A stretch of 64,000 nucleotides of DNA from Eleusine coracana subsp. coracana. Its lineage: Eukaryota > Streptophyta > Magnoliopsida > Poales > Poaceae. Shown here piece by piece: positions 43,145-54,235 of this stretch. The first letter of the stretch is position 1; every line of letters starts with the position of its first letter. A model generated the notes under the pieces. The model had not been told where the DNA came from. It was given only the letters and a program-made list of their open reading frames with translations, and did not search any database. The stretch spans positions 10,604,108 to 10,668,107 of the forward strand of contig CM064434.1 in assembly GCA_032690845.1 (NCBI GenBank), given 5' to 3'. The position numbers and the translations under genes are program-made.

Positions 43145-43774
43145 TATGCGTGTGTGTTCATATTGGTGATGTGCTTGTATGTGTATATGAACGTATACGC
43201 CATATTTTGCAAAACAAAAGAAGTTGGTAATAGAGTGGCACATGTTGTAATTGCGATGGGTTGTATGTCTCCTCGTGAGTCGGGCTAGACCGTCCAGTAT
43301 AGAGGACCATCAGCTATATAGGACCTGGGGTGGTCAGCGGGGTCTACTCCTTCGAGTTAACTTTTCGCTCTCTGTTAATCAAGAGACTTAAAGCTTCCGT
43401 GTAGCACTATAACAAATATGTCCGTCTGCAATGGAAAGCATTCAATCATAGGTAAAATGTCATCATCTGCACTATCCATGATGAGCTCATAAAGTTTGTC
43501 ATAAATCAATGGGTAAAATATTGATGCTAGAACCTAATGTTTGAATAAATACATATATGCATATATAGTTGTGTCCAACTCATTGAGTAATGTTTTGTGT
43601 GAAATGTATAATACCATCAAAGTTCACCACCCCAGAGGGGGATGGCAATGGGGCCGGTGGAGCAGACGGGGCACGAGCTGCTGGCGGACAACAGCTAGGT
43701 TATGGAGGGTGGAAGTGTGGTCATGTGGGAGAGGTATTGTGAGGCGGTGGGATTGTAGAGGGCATCGATGCAAG
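43145..43774. other. Unassigned interval
   Basis: No recognisable protein or repeat family. The last 120 bases (43650-43770) resemble 44900-44960 by eye, for example GTGGTCATGTGGGAG and GGATTGTAGAGGGC. Confidence 0.4.
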
Positions 43775-44446
43775 TGTCGAAGCTTGAGATCGGCAGTAAA
43801 AATATAGGGCTATGTCGAGACTAAGAACTACGATGGTAACACAAGATGCCAAGTTATACAGGTTCGGGCCCTCTTGATGAGAGTAAAACGCCTACATTCT
43901 ATGTTCTGTGTATTGTTTTGATGTTGTGAAACTTGTGTCGGCTGTCCCTCGATGGCGGGTACCCTGCTGTCTTATATATCCGATCGGCAGGGGGGTACAT
44001 GAAGAGTCCTAGTCGTAACCCTTTAGGATTTACATAGAAAGTCTATCTCTACATGCCTTGCGCTCCAAGCCGAGTTGGTCAGCTTCCTTGTTGATGAAGT
44101 ACCCGGTAGGCTACCGACTTAGTCTTGTATGAGGATACCCGTAAAGCAAGTATCCCACAGCAGCCCCCGAGTGCTTCCTGATTTTGAGCTTTGATTCTCA
44201 GAGTGACCTTTAATGTAGATCATAAATTAGGAAGACCTCTTTATCGAAGTTCCTGATAGATCTGGTGCACCGGTTAGGTGCACCTGATCAGGTGTAGCCT
44301 CCGACTCTTGTATAATTTGGAGACTCACAAATAATGCAAGAGTCTAATCATATTAGCTCTTATTATTTTGTAGGTATTTTACTCAAACCAGCAAGTCTGA
44401 GTCTAATAGACCTCTGGTCATTAAACCAATGGCTCACTTTGCAAGG
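43775..44446 (-). repeat. Tat-type LTR fragment 1
   Basis: On the minus strand it matches F's 3' LTR: GAGTCGGAGGCTACACCTGA, TATATAAG near 43973, GGGCCCGAACCTGTATAACT, and the end AGCTTCGACA. It covers about the last 670 bases of that LTR. No coding internal region adjoins it. Confidence 0.75.
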
Positions 44447-44833
44447 TTTCAAGTCTGAGATTGGCAGTAAATATATAGGGCTACGTCGAGACTAAGAACT
44501 ACGATGATAACACAAGACGCCGAGTTATACAGGTTCGCGCCCTCTCGATGAGAGTAAAAACACTATGTCCTGTGTTCTGTGGGTATTTGTATTGATGTTG
44601 TAAAACTTGTGTCGTCTGTCCCTCGATGGGGGTACCCTGTTGTCTTATATATCCGGTTGGCAGGGGGGTCTATGAAGAGTCCTAGTCATCACCCTTTAGG
44701 ATTTACATAGAAACTCTATCTCTACATGCCTTACGCTCCAAGCCGAGTCGGTCGGCTTCCTTGTTGATGAAGTACCCGGTCGGCTACCGACTTAGTCTTG
44801 TATGAGGATACCCAAAAAGCAAGTATCCCATAG
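44447..44833 (-). repeat. Tat-type LTR fragment 2 (partial)
   Basis: Second copy in the same orientation, directly abutting fragment 1. It covers only the TATA-to-end part and stops abruptly near 44833. LTRs lying side by side without an internal region suggest unequal recombination. Confidence 0.75.
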
Positions 44834-45609
44834 CAAGCTACTGGTTGGAGAGCAATGAAGGATGATAGATGGATTTTGGAGGGCTGTGACAATGAACGAC
44901 AACGTGGTCGCATGTGAGGGTGAGTTATGACGATAGGATTGTAGAGGGCTGCGGCGGCATGAGTGCTGGTGGCAGCGAGCCTACGGCCGAGTTGGGATGT
45001 GTAGAAGTTATGGGTGCATGGCTGGCATTGGGCACGGGTGAGCTGGTGGCGCCGTGACAAGTAGAGTGAGTGTGTGGCAGTAGGCAGGAGCGGGTGAGCA
45101 CGAGAGCATAATTGGCGCATTTGAGAGGAGAAGGAAAGAGGATCGAGCTCAGGGATTCGCTGGCTCGCTACTGGGCGCTGGCGGCTAGGATTGAGACCGG
45201 GAGTGGGAGATGGATAAAGTTAGGTTTAGGTTGGGGGAAGTAGGATGGGTTGAAATTCTATTAGTGGGCCTCTATTATGGGCCCCATGGGAGATCTCTGG
45301 ATGGGAGAAGAAACCCAGCCCTGACCCATGATTGTGCGGGTCGGTGTGGCTGAGCGCTGGGTTGGGAAAGTGTGTTCCCTCATCTGGGATCCGAATTGCC
45401 GTCGCCAACCCCAAAGCTAATTTTACCCGTAGAAAGAAGGTTAGTCAAACTCTTATATTTTGTGTTTGGTTTTTCAAGGGTTGTCTGAAAGGAGAACTAG
45501 TTAATTGCTTATAGACTAGGGCCACCGTACAGTCAACACACAATTGAAGGTCTGTGCATGTACTTGGCCATGCGATCCAACACCGTGGTCAGTGCTATGT
45601 AGATATGTA
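44834..45609. other. Unassigned, moderately GC-rich interval
   Basis: Short overlapping ORFs on both strands (for example 44731-45120 minus) have no recognisable domain. It ends with GTA at 45607-45609, the left duplication of the next CACTA element. Confidence 0.4.
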
Positions 45610-47381
45610 CACTACGGGAAACTCTCCGTTTGCTGAGTGTCTTTTTGTTTGACAAGTGTTTTTATTCATGCACTCGGCAAACAACATCTTGCCGAGTGCC
45701 AAATAAAAGTCACTTGGCAAAATAAATACACTCCGTAAATATGGGTATTTGCTGAGAGCCAAATTATAGTACTCGGCAAAGATGGGTTTTTGCCGAGTGC
45801 TAATTTATGGTACTCCATAAAGAATTTTTTGCCGAGTATGTTATTTTTGATACTCGGCAAAAACTTATTTTATACTCAGTAAAGAATTTATTTTTTTCCC
45901 TCTTTGAACCTTAGAACTTTTCATACTCTTTACATACAACATGTAATACTCTTATGAAAATTTAGTATATTTTTATATTTGTTTGTTATATTTAACTAAT
46001 TAGTTACATTTCAAGCAATTTTTTTAATCAAATTAAATTTGAACTGCAAGTGATTTAAATAATTAAATACAATAAGTATAAAAATTATATTTATGTTATT
46101 TACCCTAGTTTGAGACATTTCTCATGAAATAAAAAGAAATTCCACACATCTTTTCCAACAAATATAACCACTTATGTGTGTCCGAATAATTTTTAAATTC
46201 TAAAAAAAGCAAATAAACAGTCATGATGTGATGGTACCACACGTAGAGACTACGATAAAAAGTCAAGAAGATTTCACACATTTTTTTATAGCGATGTTTG
46301 TAAAATTGAAACATCTCACAAGAAATATATGTGATATATGTGAGAAAGTGGATGTGTTTTTGAATTCAAACTTTTTTATATGATCTCAAATGAAAAAACT
46401 TTTTATACCAAAATTGTGCACCTCGATGAAATCTTAAGCTTTGTAGTTGATAATTGTTTCATCTCAAATTGTTTAGCCATCCAAAATTTCATTAGAAGCT
46501 TGAGTTCAAAACAAATTGCCACGTCATCGATCCATCTCCTCCAAGTCCTTGCCTTCCATTGGTCCAAATAATTGCCACCGGATTCCTCTCTCCCACCATC
46601 CAGATCATTTTCTTCCACCACCCACTCTTTCTCTCTCTACCTCATCTCTCTGCCTCCACCTCTTCCTCCCCAGCCGGCGCAGCTCCTCCCTCCCTCCCTC
46701 TCTCTCCGACGCGGCTCCTCCCTCCCTTCGTCCCCAGCCGACGCAGCTCCTCACTCCCTCCCCAGGCAGCGCGCTTCCGCCCTCTCCTCCCTCCCTCACC
46801 CTCTTCGGTGCGGCTCCTCCCTCACTCCCAGGCAACATGGCTCCTCCCTCCCTCCTCCGGCGGCGCGGCTGCAGGCGAACGGCGCAGCAGCAGGCGGGCG
46901 GCATGGCGCGGTGACAGGCGGGTGGCACGGCTCCTATGTCCCTTCCGAGCCACGCGGCTCCTCTTTCCCTCCCTCCCCAGCCGGCGGCAGGCGAACGACA
47001 GGTGGGCGACATGGCGGTAGGCTGGCGACGGCATCGCCGGGCTTGCGCGGTGGAGGCGATGTCCTCGGGCAGGGGTGATGACGCGTGTGGCATGGCGGAG
47101 GTGGCGGCATGTGCGGAGGCGGCGCGTGCAGCGGCTCTGGCCGGCACGTGCGGAGGTGTTTTTTTTATTTTCTTGAAAAAAATGTTTGCCGCGTGTCTAT
47201 TACGGTACTCAGAAAAGTGTTTGCCGAGTGCCCGAAACAAAACACCCAGCAAAGAGATCTTTGTTGGGACCATTTTTGCCAAGTGTTGTTTGCCGAGAGT
47301 CTACACTCGGCAAACCATTTGTTGAGCGTATTTCACTCTTTGTCGAGTGCTCACTCGGCAAAGCTCTATTCTCCCATAGTG
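45610..47381. mobile_element. Non-autonomous CACTA (En/Spm-type) transposon
   Basis: 1772 bp. It starts CACTACGGGAAACTC and ends with the inverse (minus strand CACTATGGGAGAATAG). It is flanked by GTA at 45607-45609 and 47382-47384, the 3-bp duplication expected for CACTA elements. TGCCGAGTG / CACTCGGCA subterminal repeats crowd both ends (45690-45870 and 47220-47360). No transposase text. The middle (46560-47160) is GC-rich, with overlapping low-complexity frames on both strands, and may be captured host DNA. Confidence 0.9.
46540..47160. other. GC-rich interior of the CACTA element, possible captured fragment
   Basis: Composition differs sharply from the AT-rich ends. Frames at 46572-47078 (plus) and 46605-47282 (minus) are open but low in complexity (Ser/Pro/Leu and Arg/Ala/Gly), with CTCCCTCCCTC-type runs. 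No domain recognised. Confidence 0.4.
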
Positions 47382-47390
47382 GTAGGCATC

Positions 47391-48709
47391 TGTTGACGCG
47401 AAAATTACCATGCGTGACCTGGGAGATCTGCTTAACTCAAGTACAGACTCAATACAAGAAACCGAGGCATGCTAGTCGATATTTCCTGCAAATCAACAAA
47501 TGGTTAGAAGTCATGGGTCACCGGCCTAGGACAGGCCAATGAAGAAAGCCGATAGTCAGTATTCATGAAATCAGCCGAGGCTATTATATGAAAAAGAAAT
47601 TAAATTAATCGGCTAATTGTATCAGCTAATCGGCAAAATTTGATTCAATAAACAGTTTAAAAACATAGATGCCGATGAAAGATCGAGTCAATAGGCTAGA
47701 GTCGATAAACCTACAGTATTCATGAAGCAACTGGACAAGTCGATGTGAGGTGCCAGAGTCAAGAAAGCTAAGTCGATAGATCTACAGTAAATACGCATGG
47801 ACTCGCTCTATCGATGATGTCAAGTTGATATATTTAATTAGCTAGTATTGCAAATATGCCTCAAAGTCATAAATCTATCTTATATCAATAAGTGGGCAAA
47901 CGGCTATCAAAGTGAATGATAAAATTAGTTAAGCACCGGAAAGTCGATTGCACCATGGTAAACTATCGGCTAAACGTCCCGACAGAACCCTGTCGACTTT
48001 ACTTATAAACAGACTAGACCTAACCCTATCGACCCAGTAAGAAATCAAAATCGATACAGACTTACTGATTTGAGCAGATCGAACTTAATCGATACAGTGT
48101 TCAAACACGACAAAAAGAGCTAGATTCTATTTATAGATAAAATCAATAGTGACTCGAATAACAGATCTAAATAATACCTGTGGAACCTACCAAGATTACA
48201 ATAGATTGGCTTCAACCAAGACAGTATTGCAATCAGAGTCGATAGAACAAGCATTACACAGATCTAATTACCGGATAACTAGTAATCCTAATGATAACGA
48301 CTAGGATATCAAATTAATGAGAAAGTAATAATTGAAATTGATAGAATTACCAAAGGTGACTAATCCAAATCTCGCACTGAGATTGGAGCCGATGCAGCCC
48401 GCTCGAGATGAGGATTTCGTCGGCTAGGAAAGGTTGGCAATGCGCCGAATTATATTGAATGAAAGTATGTTTTTTTGTACAGATCCTATTACATATTTAT
48501 AACCTCATGCAAGAGGTTCTGACCCGATTGGGTCAGGACACCTAACCAAACCGACTAGGTTTAAAATAAAATCTAAACTAAAATAGAAAGAGATAAAATA
48601 ACCCTATCAGGCCCACTTAACTCCCTTCGGCCGTTGAACTTCATTGACTTCTACCGATTTCCATTCCCCACCTGTAACTAATGGGACCAGTCAAATTCTG
48701 GTGCCAACA
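47391..48709 (-). repeat. Element D 3' LTR
   Basis: 1319 bp. Plus-strand ends are TGTTGACGCGAAAA and GGTGCCAACA. The first 400 or so bases match 63587-64000 with scattered differences. ATCGGC / GTCGATA phrases recur throughout. Confidence 0.85.
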
Positions 48710-48711
48710 CA

Positions 48712-48726
48712 TGCCCCCCCCCCCCA
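48712..48726 (-). other. Polypurine tract of element D (G run)
   Basis: A run of about 13 C on the plus strand, G on the minus, immediately outside the LTR start TGTTGGCACC. An almost pure G tract is unusual but is in the right place. Confidence 0.7.
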
Positions 48727-49009
48727 AGTCTGGGGTACGAAATGCTTTGTGAGCCGGATTTTATCTCCTTATTTACCACACGCATTTATTGGTGAGCCAC
48801 CCACTGTCAAACTTTGTCTTATAGTGTAACTCTCAACCACTCATGCTCTTCTTAATTGCAGCTCATCGTCTTCCTACGCCGCCTCAACTGCTGATCTCCT
48901 TCTTTGACCGTCTTCATTCTTATCTTTTCTCCTCGAACCTCTCCACTTCTTATTCTCCCAATTTAATGTAGAGCCGCATCTGGATTCTCCAAAGGTCAAG
49001 TGCAAATCC

Positions 49010-49018
49010 TATAAATAT
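49010..49018 (+). promoter_or_regulatory. Plus-strand TATA box in the 3' region of element D
   Basis: CCTATAAATATCTC lies 49 nt ahead of an ATG in good context (ACCATGG). The orientation is opposite to D. Confidence 0.45.
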
Positions 49019-49058
49019 CTCTTTCGACCGGCTTCCCTCCATCTCGACACCTTCAACC

Positions 49059-49295
49059 ATGGGTCTTCTTCTAAGAGCTATGATAGAAAAATACCACCTA
49101 TCCCCAAATCTGCTAAGTTCATCATGGCGAATACTCTTTGCCTCTTCAATCCCCAGAGTGATCCTTTCAATCCAAAATCCACAGTCACCCTTGTGCCAGA
49201 AATCAACTTACAAGTTGCCTTTGGGTGACCCAATCATGAAGAATGGCATTGGCGAGGCAACCCTCTCTTCCCCTTGTCCGTTGTGTAATGTCTGA
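49059..49295 (+). CDS. Antisense ORF in the 3' region of element D (remnant)
   Basis: 78 residues starting MGLLLRAMIEKYHLSPNLLS. I recognise no domain. Position and orientation parallel the antisense accessory gene of element F: between integrase and 3' LTR, opposite strand, own TATA. It may be the first exon or truncated start of such a gene. The downstream KKRKLLNHLSS-like text near 49320 lies in another frame. Function unknown. Confidence 0.35.
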   Translation: MGLLLRAMIEKYHLSPNLLSSSWRILFASSIPRVILSIQNPQSPLCQKSTYKLPLGDPIMKNGIGEATLSSPCPLCNV

Positions 49296-49780
49296 TGATA
49301 GTGCTATTCTCCCGGGGAAGAAGAGGAAGCTGTTGAACCACCTTTCTTCTTAATCATGCGCTCTTTTTCTTGTACTTGGGATAGTAATGATTACATCCTC
49401 ATCCCTTAGTTGTAATAGGATAATAGGTCTCTTTAGAAATCGATTTCCTGCTAGTAGTCAACTCACCTGCACCTTGTACTGATGGCCACCTGTAACTTTT
49501 TCTATCATCATCAAATGAATATATATTATCTATACTTTATGCCCAGTGATGATATATTTTTTTCTGCTAAGGGCGATATTTAAATATTGGCCATCTTAAG
49601 TCGATGTATCACCATCGGCTCTTATCACACAAGCGCGATACTCAAAAATATCAGCTATTAATTATGAATCAATCCAAACACTTAGATGATATCATTTTAA
49701 ATATTTACCATTAATCGCTCTCCCGAACTCTTCTCCGTCCAACCCTTGTAGGAAATATGCATTGTCAGGTGCACATCAGC

Positions 49781-49852
49781 TCACTTTGAATGGACCTTCC
49801 TATGTTTGTGACCATTTTCCAAAACGACTATCGCTAGAGTCGATAGGCATGA
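49781..49852 (-). pseudogene. Element D integrase C-terminus, distal part
   Basis: The minus strand reads MPIDSSDSRFGKWSQT, a stop, then EGPFKVS, the usual W-E-G-P-F ending with Trp replaced by a stop. It is separated from the rest of integrase by element E. Confidence 0.7.
49848..49852. repeat. Target-site duplication (left) of element E: CATGA
   Basis: Exact match to 57600-57604. Confidence 0.9.
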
Positions 49853-50759
49853 TGATGAGGACATCACTTCTAAGGATACATGCAATGCTCCTCCAATTCA
49901 GGACTTGCAAGGTCCAATGACTAGAGCTCATGCACGACGACTAAATTTAGAGGTGAGCTCGTTCCTATGTTCTTAATCATATGTTACTTTTGAGAATGAT
50001 TTGCTACCTAATGATTATACTGTACTTAGGAACCATAGAGAGGACCAGGAGATGATGGGAGAAGGACTTCGAGACGTGGAGGACCAGCAAGGACGTGGAA
50101 GCCAAGGTAGAGGCCCAACCAAAACCGACTTCGAGTCTGTTTTGGGGCTCAGGACCAGTCTGTACTAAAACGGATTCCCAGAACGCATACGGACTTGGAT
50201 TTGGATGTTCTATATATGCACAGAAATATAAGAAGAAGACGTTCTCATGTCAAAATTCATCCGGAGTCATCAGGAATCGTTGAAACAATAGAGGGTCCAG
50301 AATCTATTTTGGTGTTGCGTCGCCTGTTTTTGGCCTTTGGGCTTTGTATCTAGTTGAGCCCAGTTAGGGGCGCGTCCAGAGGGTCTTGCACGACCCTAGG
50401 GTCTTCATATACAGCCGCCACCACACCATTAGGGTTCGGGTTTTTCTTAGATTATTTTGTTCATAATGGTTTTGCCATCATCACGGTTTGTGAGACCCCA
50501 ACTTTGTGAGATTCATAATACATCTGCAATTGTGTTGCATTCTTCTTTGTTCTTGCTTGTGTTCTTGATTCGCAGGCAGGGATTAGCCTTCTCGGTGAGG
50601 TCAATCATTTTACGATGGTTGATAACTAGAGGAGACGTCGTGCTGCGATAGCGTGGTTTAGAACATGCTGTTCTGAAGCCGGATCGATTTGTGTGTCACC
50701 TCCGACCAAATCAACGTATCTAGAACCTTTCGGAAGATCAGGAACCCTTGTCCACATCA
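49853..50759 (+). repeat. Element E 5' LTR
   Basis: 907 bp, TGATGAGGACATC to TTGTCCACATCA. The coding part of its U3 carries a stop (TAA near 49975) that the 3' LTR does not have. Confidence 0.9.
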
Positions 50760-50761
50760 AG

Positions 50762-50774
50762 TGATAATCAAAGC
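50762..50774 (+). other. Primer-binding site of element E (degenerate, Met type)
   Basis: TGATAATCAAAGC, two bases after the LTR, resembles TGGTATCAGAGC with several changes. The position matches the clear site in element B. Confidence 0.55.
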
Positions 50775-51970
50775 TTCAAGTGCACCGTCAGGTTTGCACT
50801 ACCCTTAGTTAATTTTGTTTTGTGTTCATCCTATCGTCCACAGAAAGGCCCAAAAAAATTTCCCCTCCGTCCATAACCACATGTTTAGCCTTTACATATT
50901 TTAATTTTAGAGTCCGTAGTGTTGAGTTTGTGCCCTAGTTCTTATTTAGTCGCTGGTTTAGTTTGTGTTTTTGTCGTCAGTTGTGTTTCCCTTGCAACCC
51001 TAGCCACCATCCCCTTCACCATCCTCTGTTTTGTTGGCTTTTTATGCTAGGGTTGATTGATCGACAAACCTAGCCTAGTCCCACCCTAATCCCACCCTAA
51101 ACACACCGTCAACACCCCGGACCAATCCCCACAAATTCCACTTTCCACTACCTCCACGCCGCCAAAAAAAATACTACCCAACCCCAAACCCGACTCGAGT
51201 TTCTGGAAAACCGACTCCGACCCCCCTTCGGTAAAACGGGCATAACTTTTTGCTCGGTTGTCCGTTTTGGCTGAAATTTTTATAGGAGATTCTTGACTCA
51301 AAGTTGAGCATACCCACACTTGGCTACGTCCTGTGTGCCCTCGTCAAAAAATTCAGAAAAATCAGGAAGATAAAGAAAAATTTCATTCAAGTTGAAACCC
51401 GACGTTTTCTGAAACTCCAAGATTTTCTTTAAGCCACATCCTACCTCTATTTGAGCTGAAATTTTCTGTGGATTCTTCCCTATTGTTAGTAAGTTGGAGA
51501 AAAATATCAAAAAAAAGAAATTTGAGATTTCTACTAGTGCTATATCTAGCCCCCTAAAAATTTCTGGATTTGGCTGTTTTGCACTTAGCCCCCCTGTTAT
51601 CGCCTATGTGCCTTTGTCTTCTTATTTCTACTTTGCTATCACTACTATTCTAGGACATACTTAGACCAGCAACTAGGGACAAGTTACTTGGGCACTTATT
51701 CAGCTTTACTATCTTTTTTTTATTTGTGTGCCACCCACATATATATATTTGGCCTTTCCTAGCTCTACATATTTCTTCTGGACAGCACATAGGTTATTTT
51801 GTGACCCCTTGCAATTGTGGAACACATCTCTTTGGTATCCTTTGCTTTGCTTTTCAGAACTTTTGTAAGAGCTTTGTAAGGAGTTTCCTTTTACTGTGTT
51901 GAGAGACACCACTACTTAGCTATTTTGTAGGGATAACCTTCACTGTTTGTTTCCTATTTTCGTGTTTGTG
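50775..51970 (+). other. Leader of element E
   Basis: Non-coding, about 1.2 kb, homologous by eye to the leader of element B. It contains the single ACCCCAAACCCGACTCG counterpart of B's G-rich array near 51180. Confidence 0.6.
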
Positions 51971-52708
51971 ATGGTAGGAAGTGACGATGGAGAGATGGCT
52001 TCACCCTCACAATTCGCTAAGTGCGTGAGCCAAAAGCAACTCCAGAAGGCTTTGCAGGCTGCTCAGAGTGATTTGGCAGAGACGATCACCAGAGCCGTTA
52101 CTGATGCGGTTAGCAAGCTTCACATTGGAGAAAGCATCGAGCGGTTAAAGAAGCGGGTCTCTAAGTTAACAAATCAGGTTTTTGCATTGGAGACCGCTCC
52201 CAAGACCAATGATACGAACACCAACAACAACAACAACGACGTTGAAGACGTCCATGATGAAGACACGGTGTATAAAGCTGATGGTACAGTGGATAGGTCA
52301 GCTACAAGGACCGCAAGATTACGACATCGTTTGCACCGTAATACTCAAGGTATGGGTGGTTTCCATAACTATAATCATCGTCCACACAGTAACTATGCTC
52401 CAGATGATCTGTATGCTAAAATTAAGTTTTCAATTCCTTCATTTTCGGGTCAGTATGATGGTGATGTTTATCTTAATTGGGAGATGACTGTAGAACAAAA
52501 ATTTAATGCCCATCTTGTTCCTGAACAACACAAAGTTAGACAAGCTACTAGTAAGTTTAAGGACTTTGCTATTGTTTGGTGGAGTGGTCTAGCTGCTGAA
52601 ACTGATTTGCCTACTACTTGGGAAGAACTTAAGGTAGCAATGCGTGATTGTTTTGTTCCTCCTTCTTTTTATAGAGAGATTCATAATAAACTACACCGTT
52701 TAGAATAA
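51971..52708 (+). CDS. Element E gag, N-terminal open part
   Basis: The frame is open from 51947, but the second ATG at 51971 (MVGSDDGEMASPSQFAKC) matches the start in element B, so I choose it. A coiled coil (AETITRAVTDAVSKLHIGES) is followed by an Asn/Asp-rich linker and the capsid blocks YAKIKFSIPSFSGQYDGDVY and VWWSGLAAETDLPTTWEELK. It ends at TAA (52706-52708), a C-to-T nonsense change relative to B. Gag forms the particle that packages element RNA. Confidence 0.8.
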   Translation: MVGSDDGEMASPSQFAKCVSQKQLQKALQAAQSDLAETITRAVTDAVSKLHIGESIERLKKRVSKLTNQVFALETAPKTNDTNTNNNNNDVEDVHDEDTVYKADGTVDRSATRTARLRHRLHRNTQGMGGFHNYNHRPHSNYAPDDLYAKIKFSIPSFSGQYDGDVYLNWEMTVEQKFNAHLVPEQHKVRQATSKFKDFAIVWWSGLAAETDLPTTWEELKVAMRDCFVPPSFYREIHNKLHRLE

Positions 52709-53413
52709 GGAGATAAAACTGTTCAGGAGTACTTTAGTGAGATTCAGAAGGGTTTGATTCGTTGTGCTGTAGTTGAAAAAGTAGAGGATCAGATTTATCG
52801 CTTTTATTCTAGTTTACAAAAAGAAATTTAGGACATCCTTAATTATAAAGAATATTATACCCTCACCCAGTGTTTCCAGTATGCTATGCTTGAAGAGAAA
52901 GAATCACAGGGACTTTTCCAACCTTTTGAGGAGTATAGCAAGTCGAGGAACTCCTACCCCCCACGCTCGACGAGGACTTCGGGGCTGCCCAGGCCATCTT
53001 TCCGGCCACCCCCACCAGCAGCTACCAAGGGAACCAGTGTTGTTTCTGCAGCCCCAAGATCAGCCCCTGCACCTTCTACACGCTTAGGTAAAACTTCTGT
53101 GCAGGTACCAGCTAGTAGTGCCTCCTCTGTTGCTTTGATAGGGCGCACTACAGGGATTCAGTGCCACCACTGCCATGGACTTGGTCATGTGCAGAAAGAT
53201 TGTCCAAGTAGACGGGCATATGTGGCGACAGACGATGGCGGTTATATGAGCACCTTCAATGTGGAGGATGAGGAGGAGGATGTCGCTGCCACCAGCAGTG
53301 ACCTCGTCCTTGGAGGTGGAGACACCACAGGATACATAAACATTATTGTTCAGCGTGTCCTTACCACACAAGTTCATCAGCCCGAGACGATGCAGCGCCA
53401 CAACTTGTTCTAG
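52709..53413 (+). pseudogene. Element E gag C-terminus with CCHC zinc knuckle
   Basis: Read-through of the nonsense codon gives EYFSEIQKGLIRCAVVEKVE and one more stop near 52830. The open frame 52886-53413 then has a Pro/Ser/Ala-rich segment, CHHCHGLGHVQKDC (C-x2-C-x4-H-x4-C) near 53163-53204, and an acidic stretch (NVEDEEEDV). The knuckle would bind element RNA. Confidence 0.8.
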
Positions 53414-54235
53414 ATTTTCTTCGTCATCAAGAACCGCCGACACGTGTCATCATTGATGGAGGGAGCTGCAATAACTTGCTGAGTTCTGATGTGGTCAACA
53501 AGCTTGCTTTGACCACACGCCCACATCCATATCCATACTACATTCAGTGGTTAAATGACTCTAGAAAAGCTAAGATAATACAAACTTGCAGAGTTCCTTT
53601 TTCCATTGGTTCTTATATGGATTCTGTTGATTGGTGATGTCATACCCATGCAAACATGTTCACTTTTATTGGGTAGACCTTGGCAATTTGATAATGATGT
53701 TGTACACCATGGTAGAAGTAATAAGTACACTTTTATGCATAAAGCAACTAAAATTACTTTGTTACCAATAACCGCTGCAGAAATTGTACAAGCTGATTTA
53801 GAAAGAGCTGCTAATTTGAAAAATAAAGGTCCTGAAATTCAATAACCTATTAATTCTAATTCTACACCTAGTAAGGTTAATGATTCTTCATGTTCTAAGG
53901 GTGCTGGAATTAAATTACAAGGTCGTTCATGTCTTGCAACAAAATCTGAGCTTGCTGAAATTTCTGATAAGGATGATATTTGCTATGCTTTGATATGCAA
54001 ACAAGCTTTGTTTTCGCTTGATCATATTGCTTCTAGTGCTTTGCCTCCTACTGTCACTAACCTTTTGCAGGAGTATGAGGATGTTTTTCCAGCTGAGATA
54101 CCCCCGGGATTGCCACCTTTGAGAGGGATTGAGCATCAAATTGATTTGATTCCGGGTGCTACTTTGCCAAATCGTGCTGCTTATAGAACCAACCCTAAGG
54201 AGACTAAGGAGATACAACGACAAGTTTAAGACCTT
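53414..54235 (+). pseudogene. Element E protease and linker (broken)
   Basis: After a frameshift at the end of gag the retropepsin site reads IDGGSCNNLLSS near 53455. SLLLGRPWQFDNDVVHHG is in the frame 53606-53845. The linker 53990-54229 contains EYEDVFPAEIPPGLPPLRG and ends with a stop just before RT. One extra segment (SNKYTFMHKA) near 53717-53746 is absent from element B. Confidence 0.75.

Larger units (their letters stand above)
48727..49780. other. 3' untranslated region of element D with antisense signals
   Basis: No minus-strand coding. The plus strand holds a TATA box at 49010-49018 and a short ORF at 49059-49295. The rest is AT-rich, with TCGGC/CGATA motifs near 49600. Confidence 0.5.

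Noticed and set aside
43405..43445. CACTATAACAAATATG as a third CACTA end
   Set aside because: No subterminal repeats, no partner end and no 3-bp duplication found.
46572..47282. ORFs of 168 and 225 residues in the CACTA element
   Set aside because: Low-complexity frames overlapping on opposite strands, with no recognisable domain. Reported only as a GC-rich interior.
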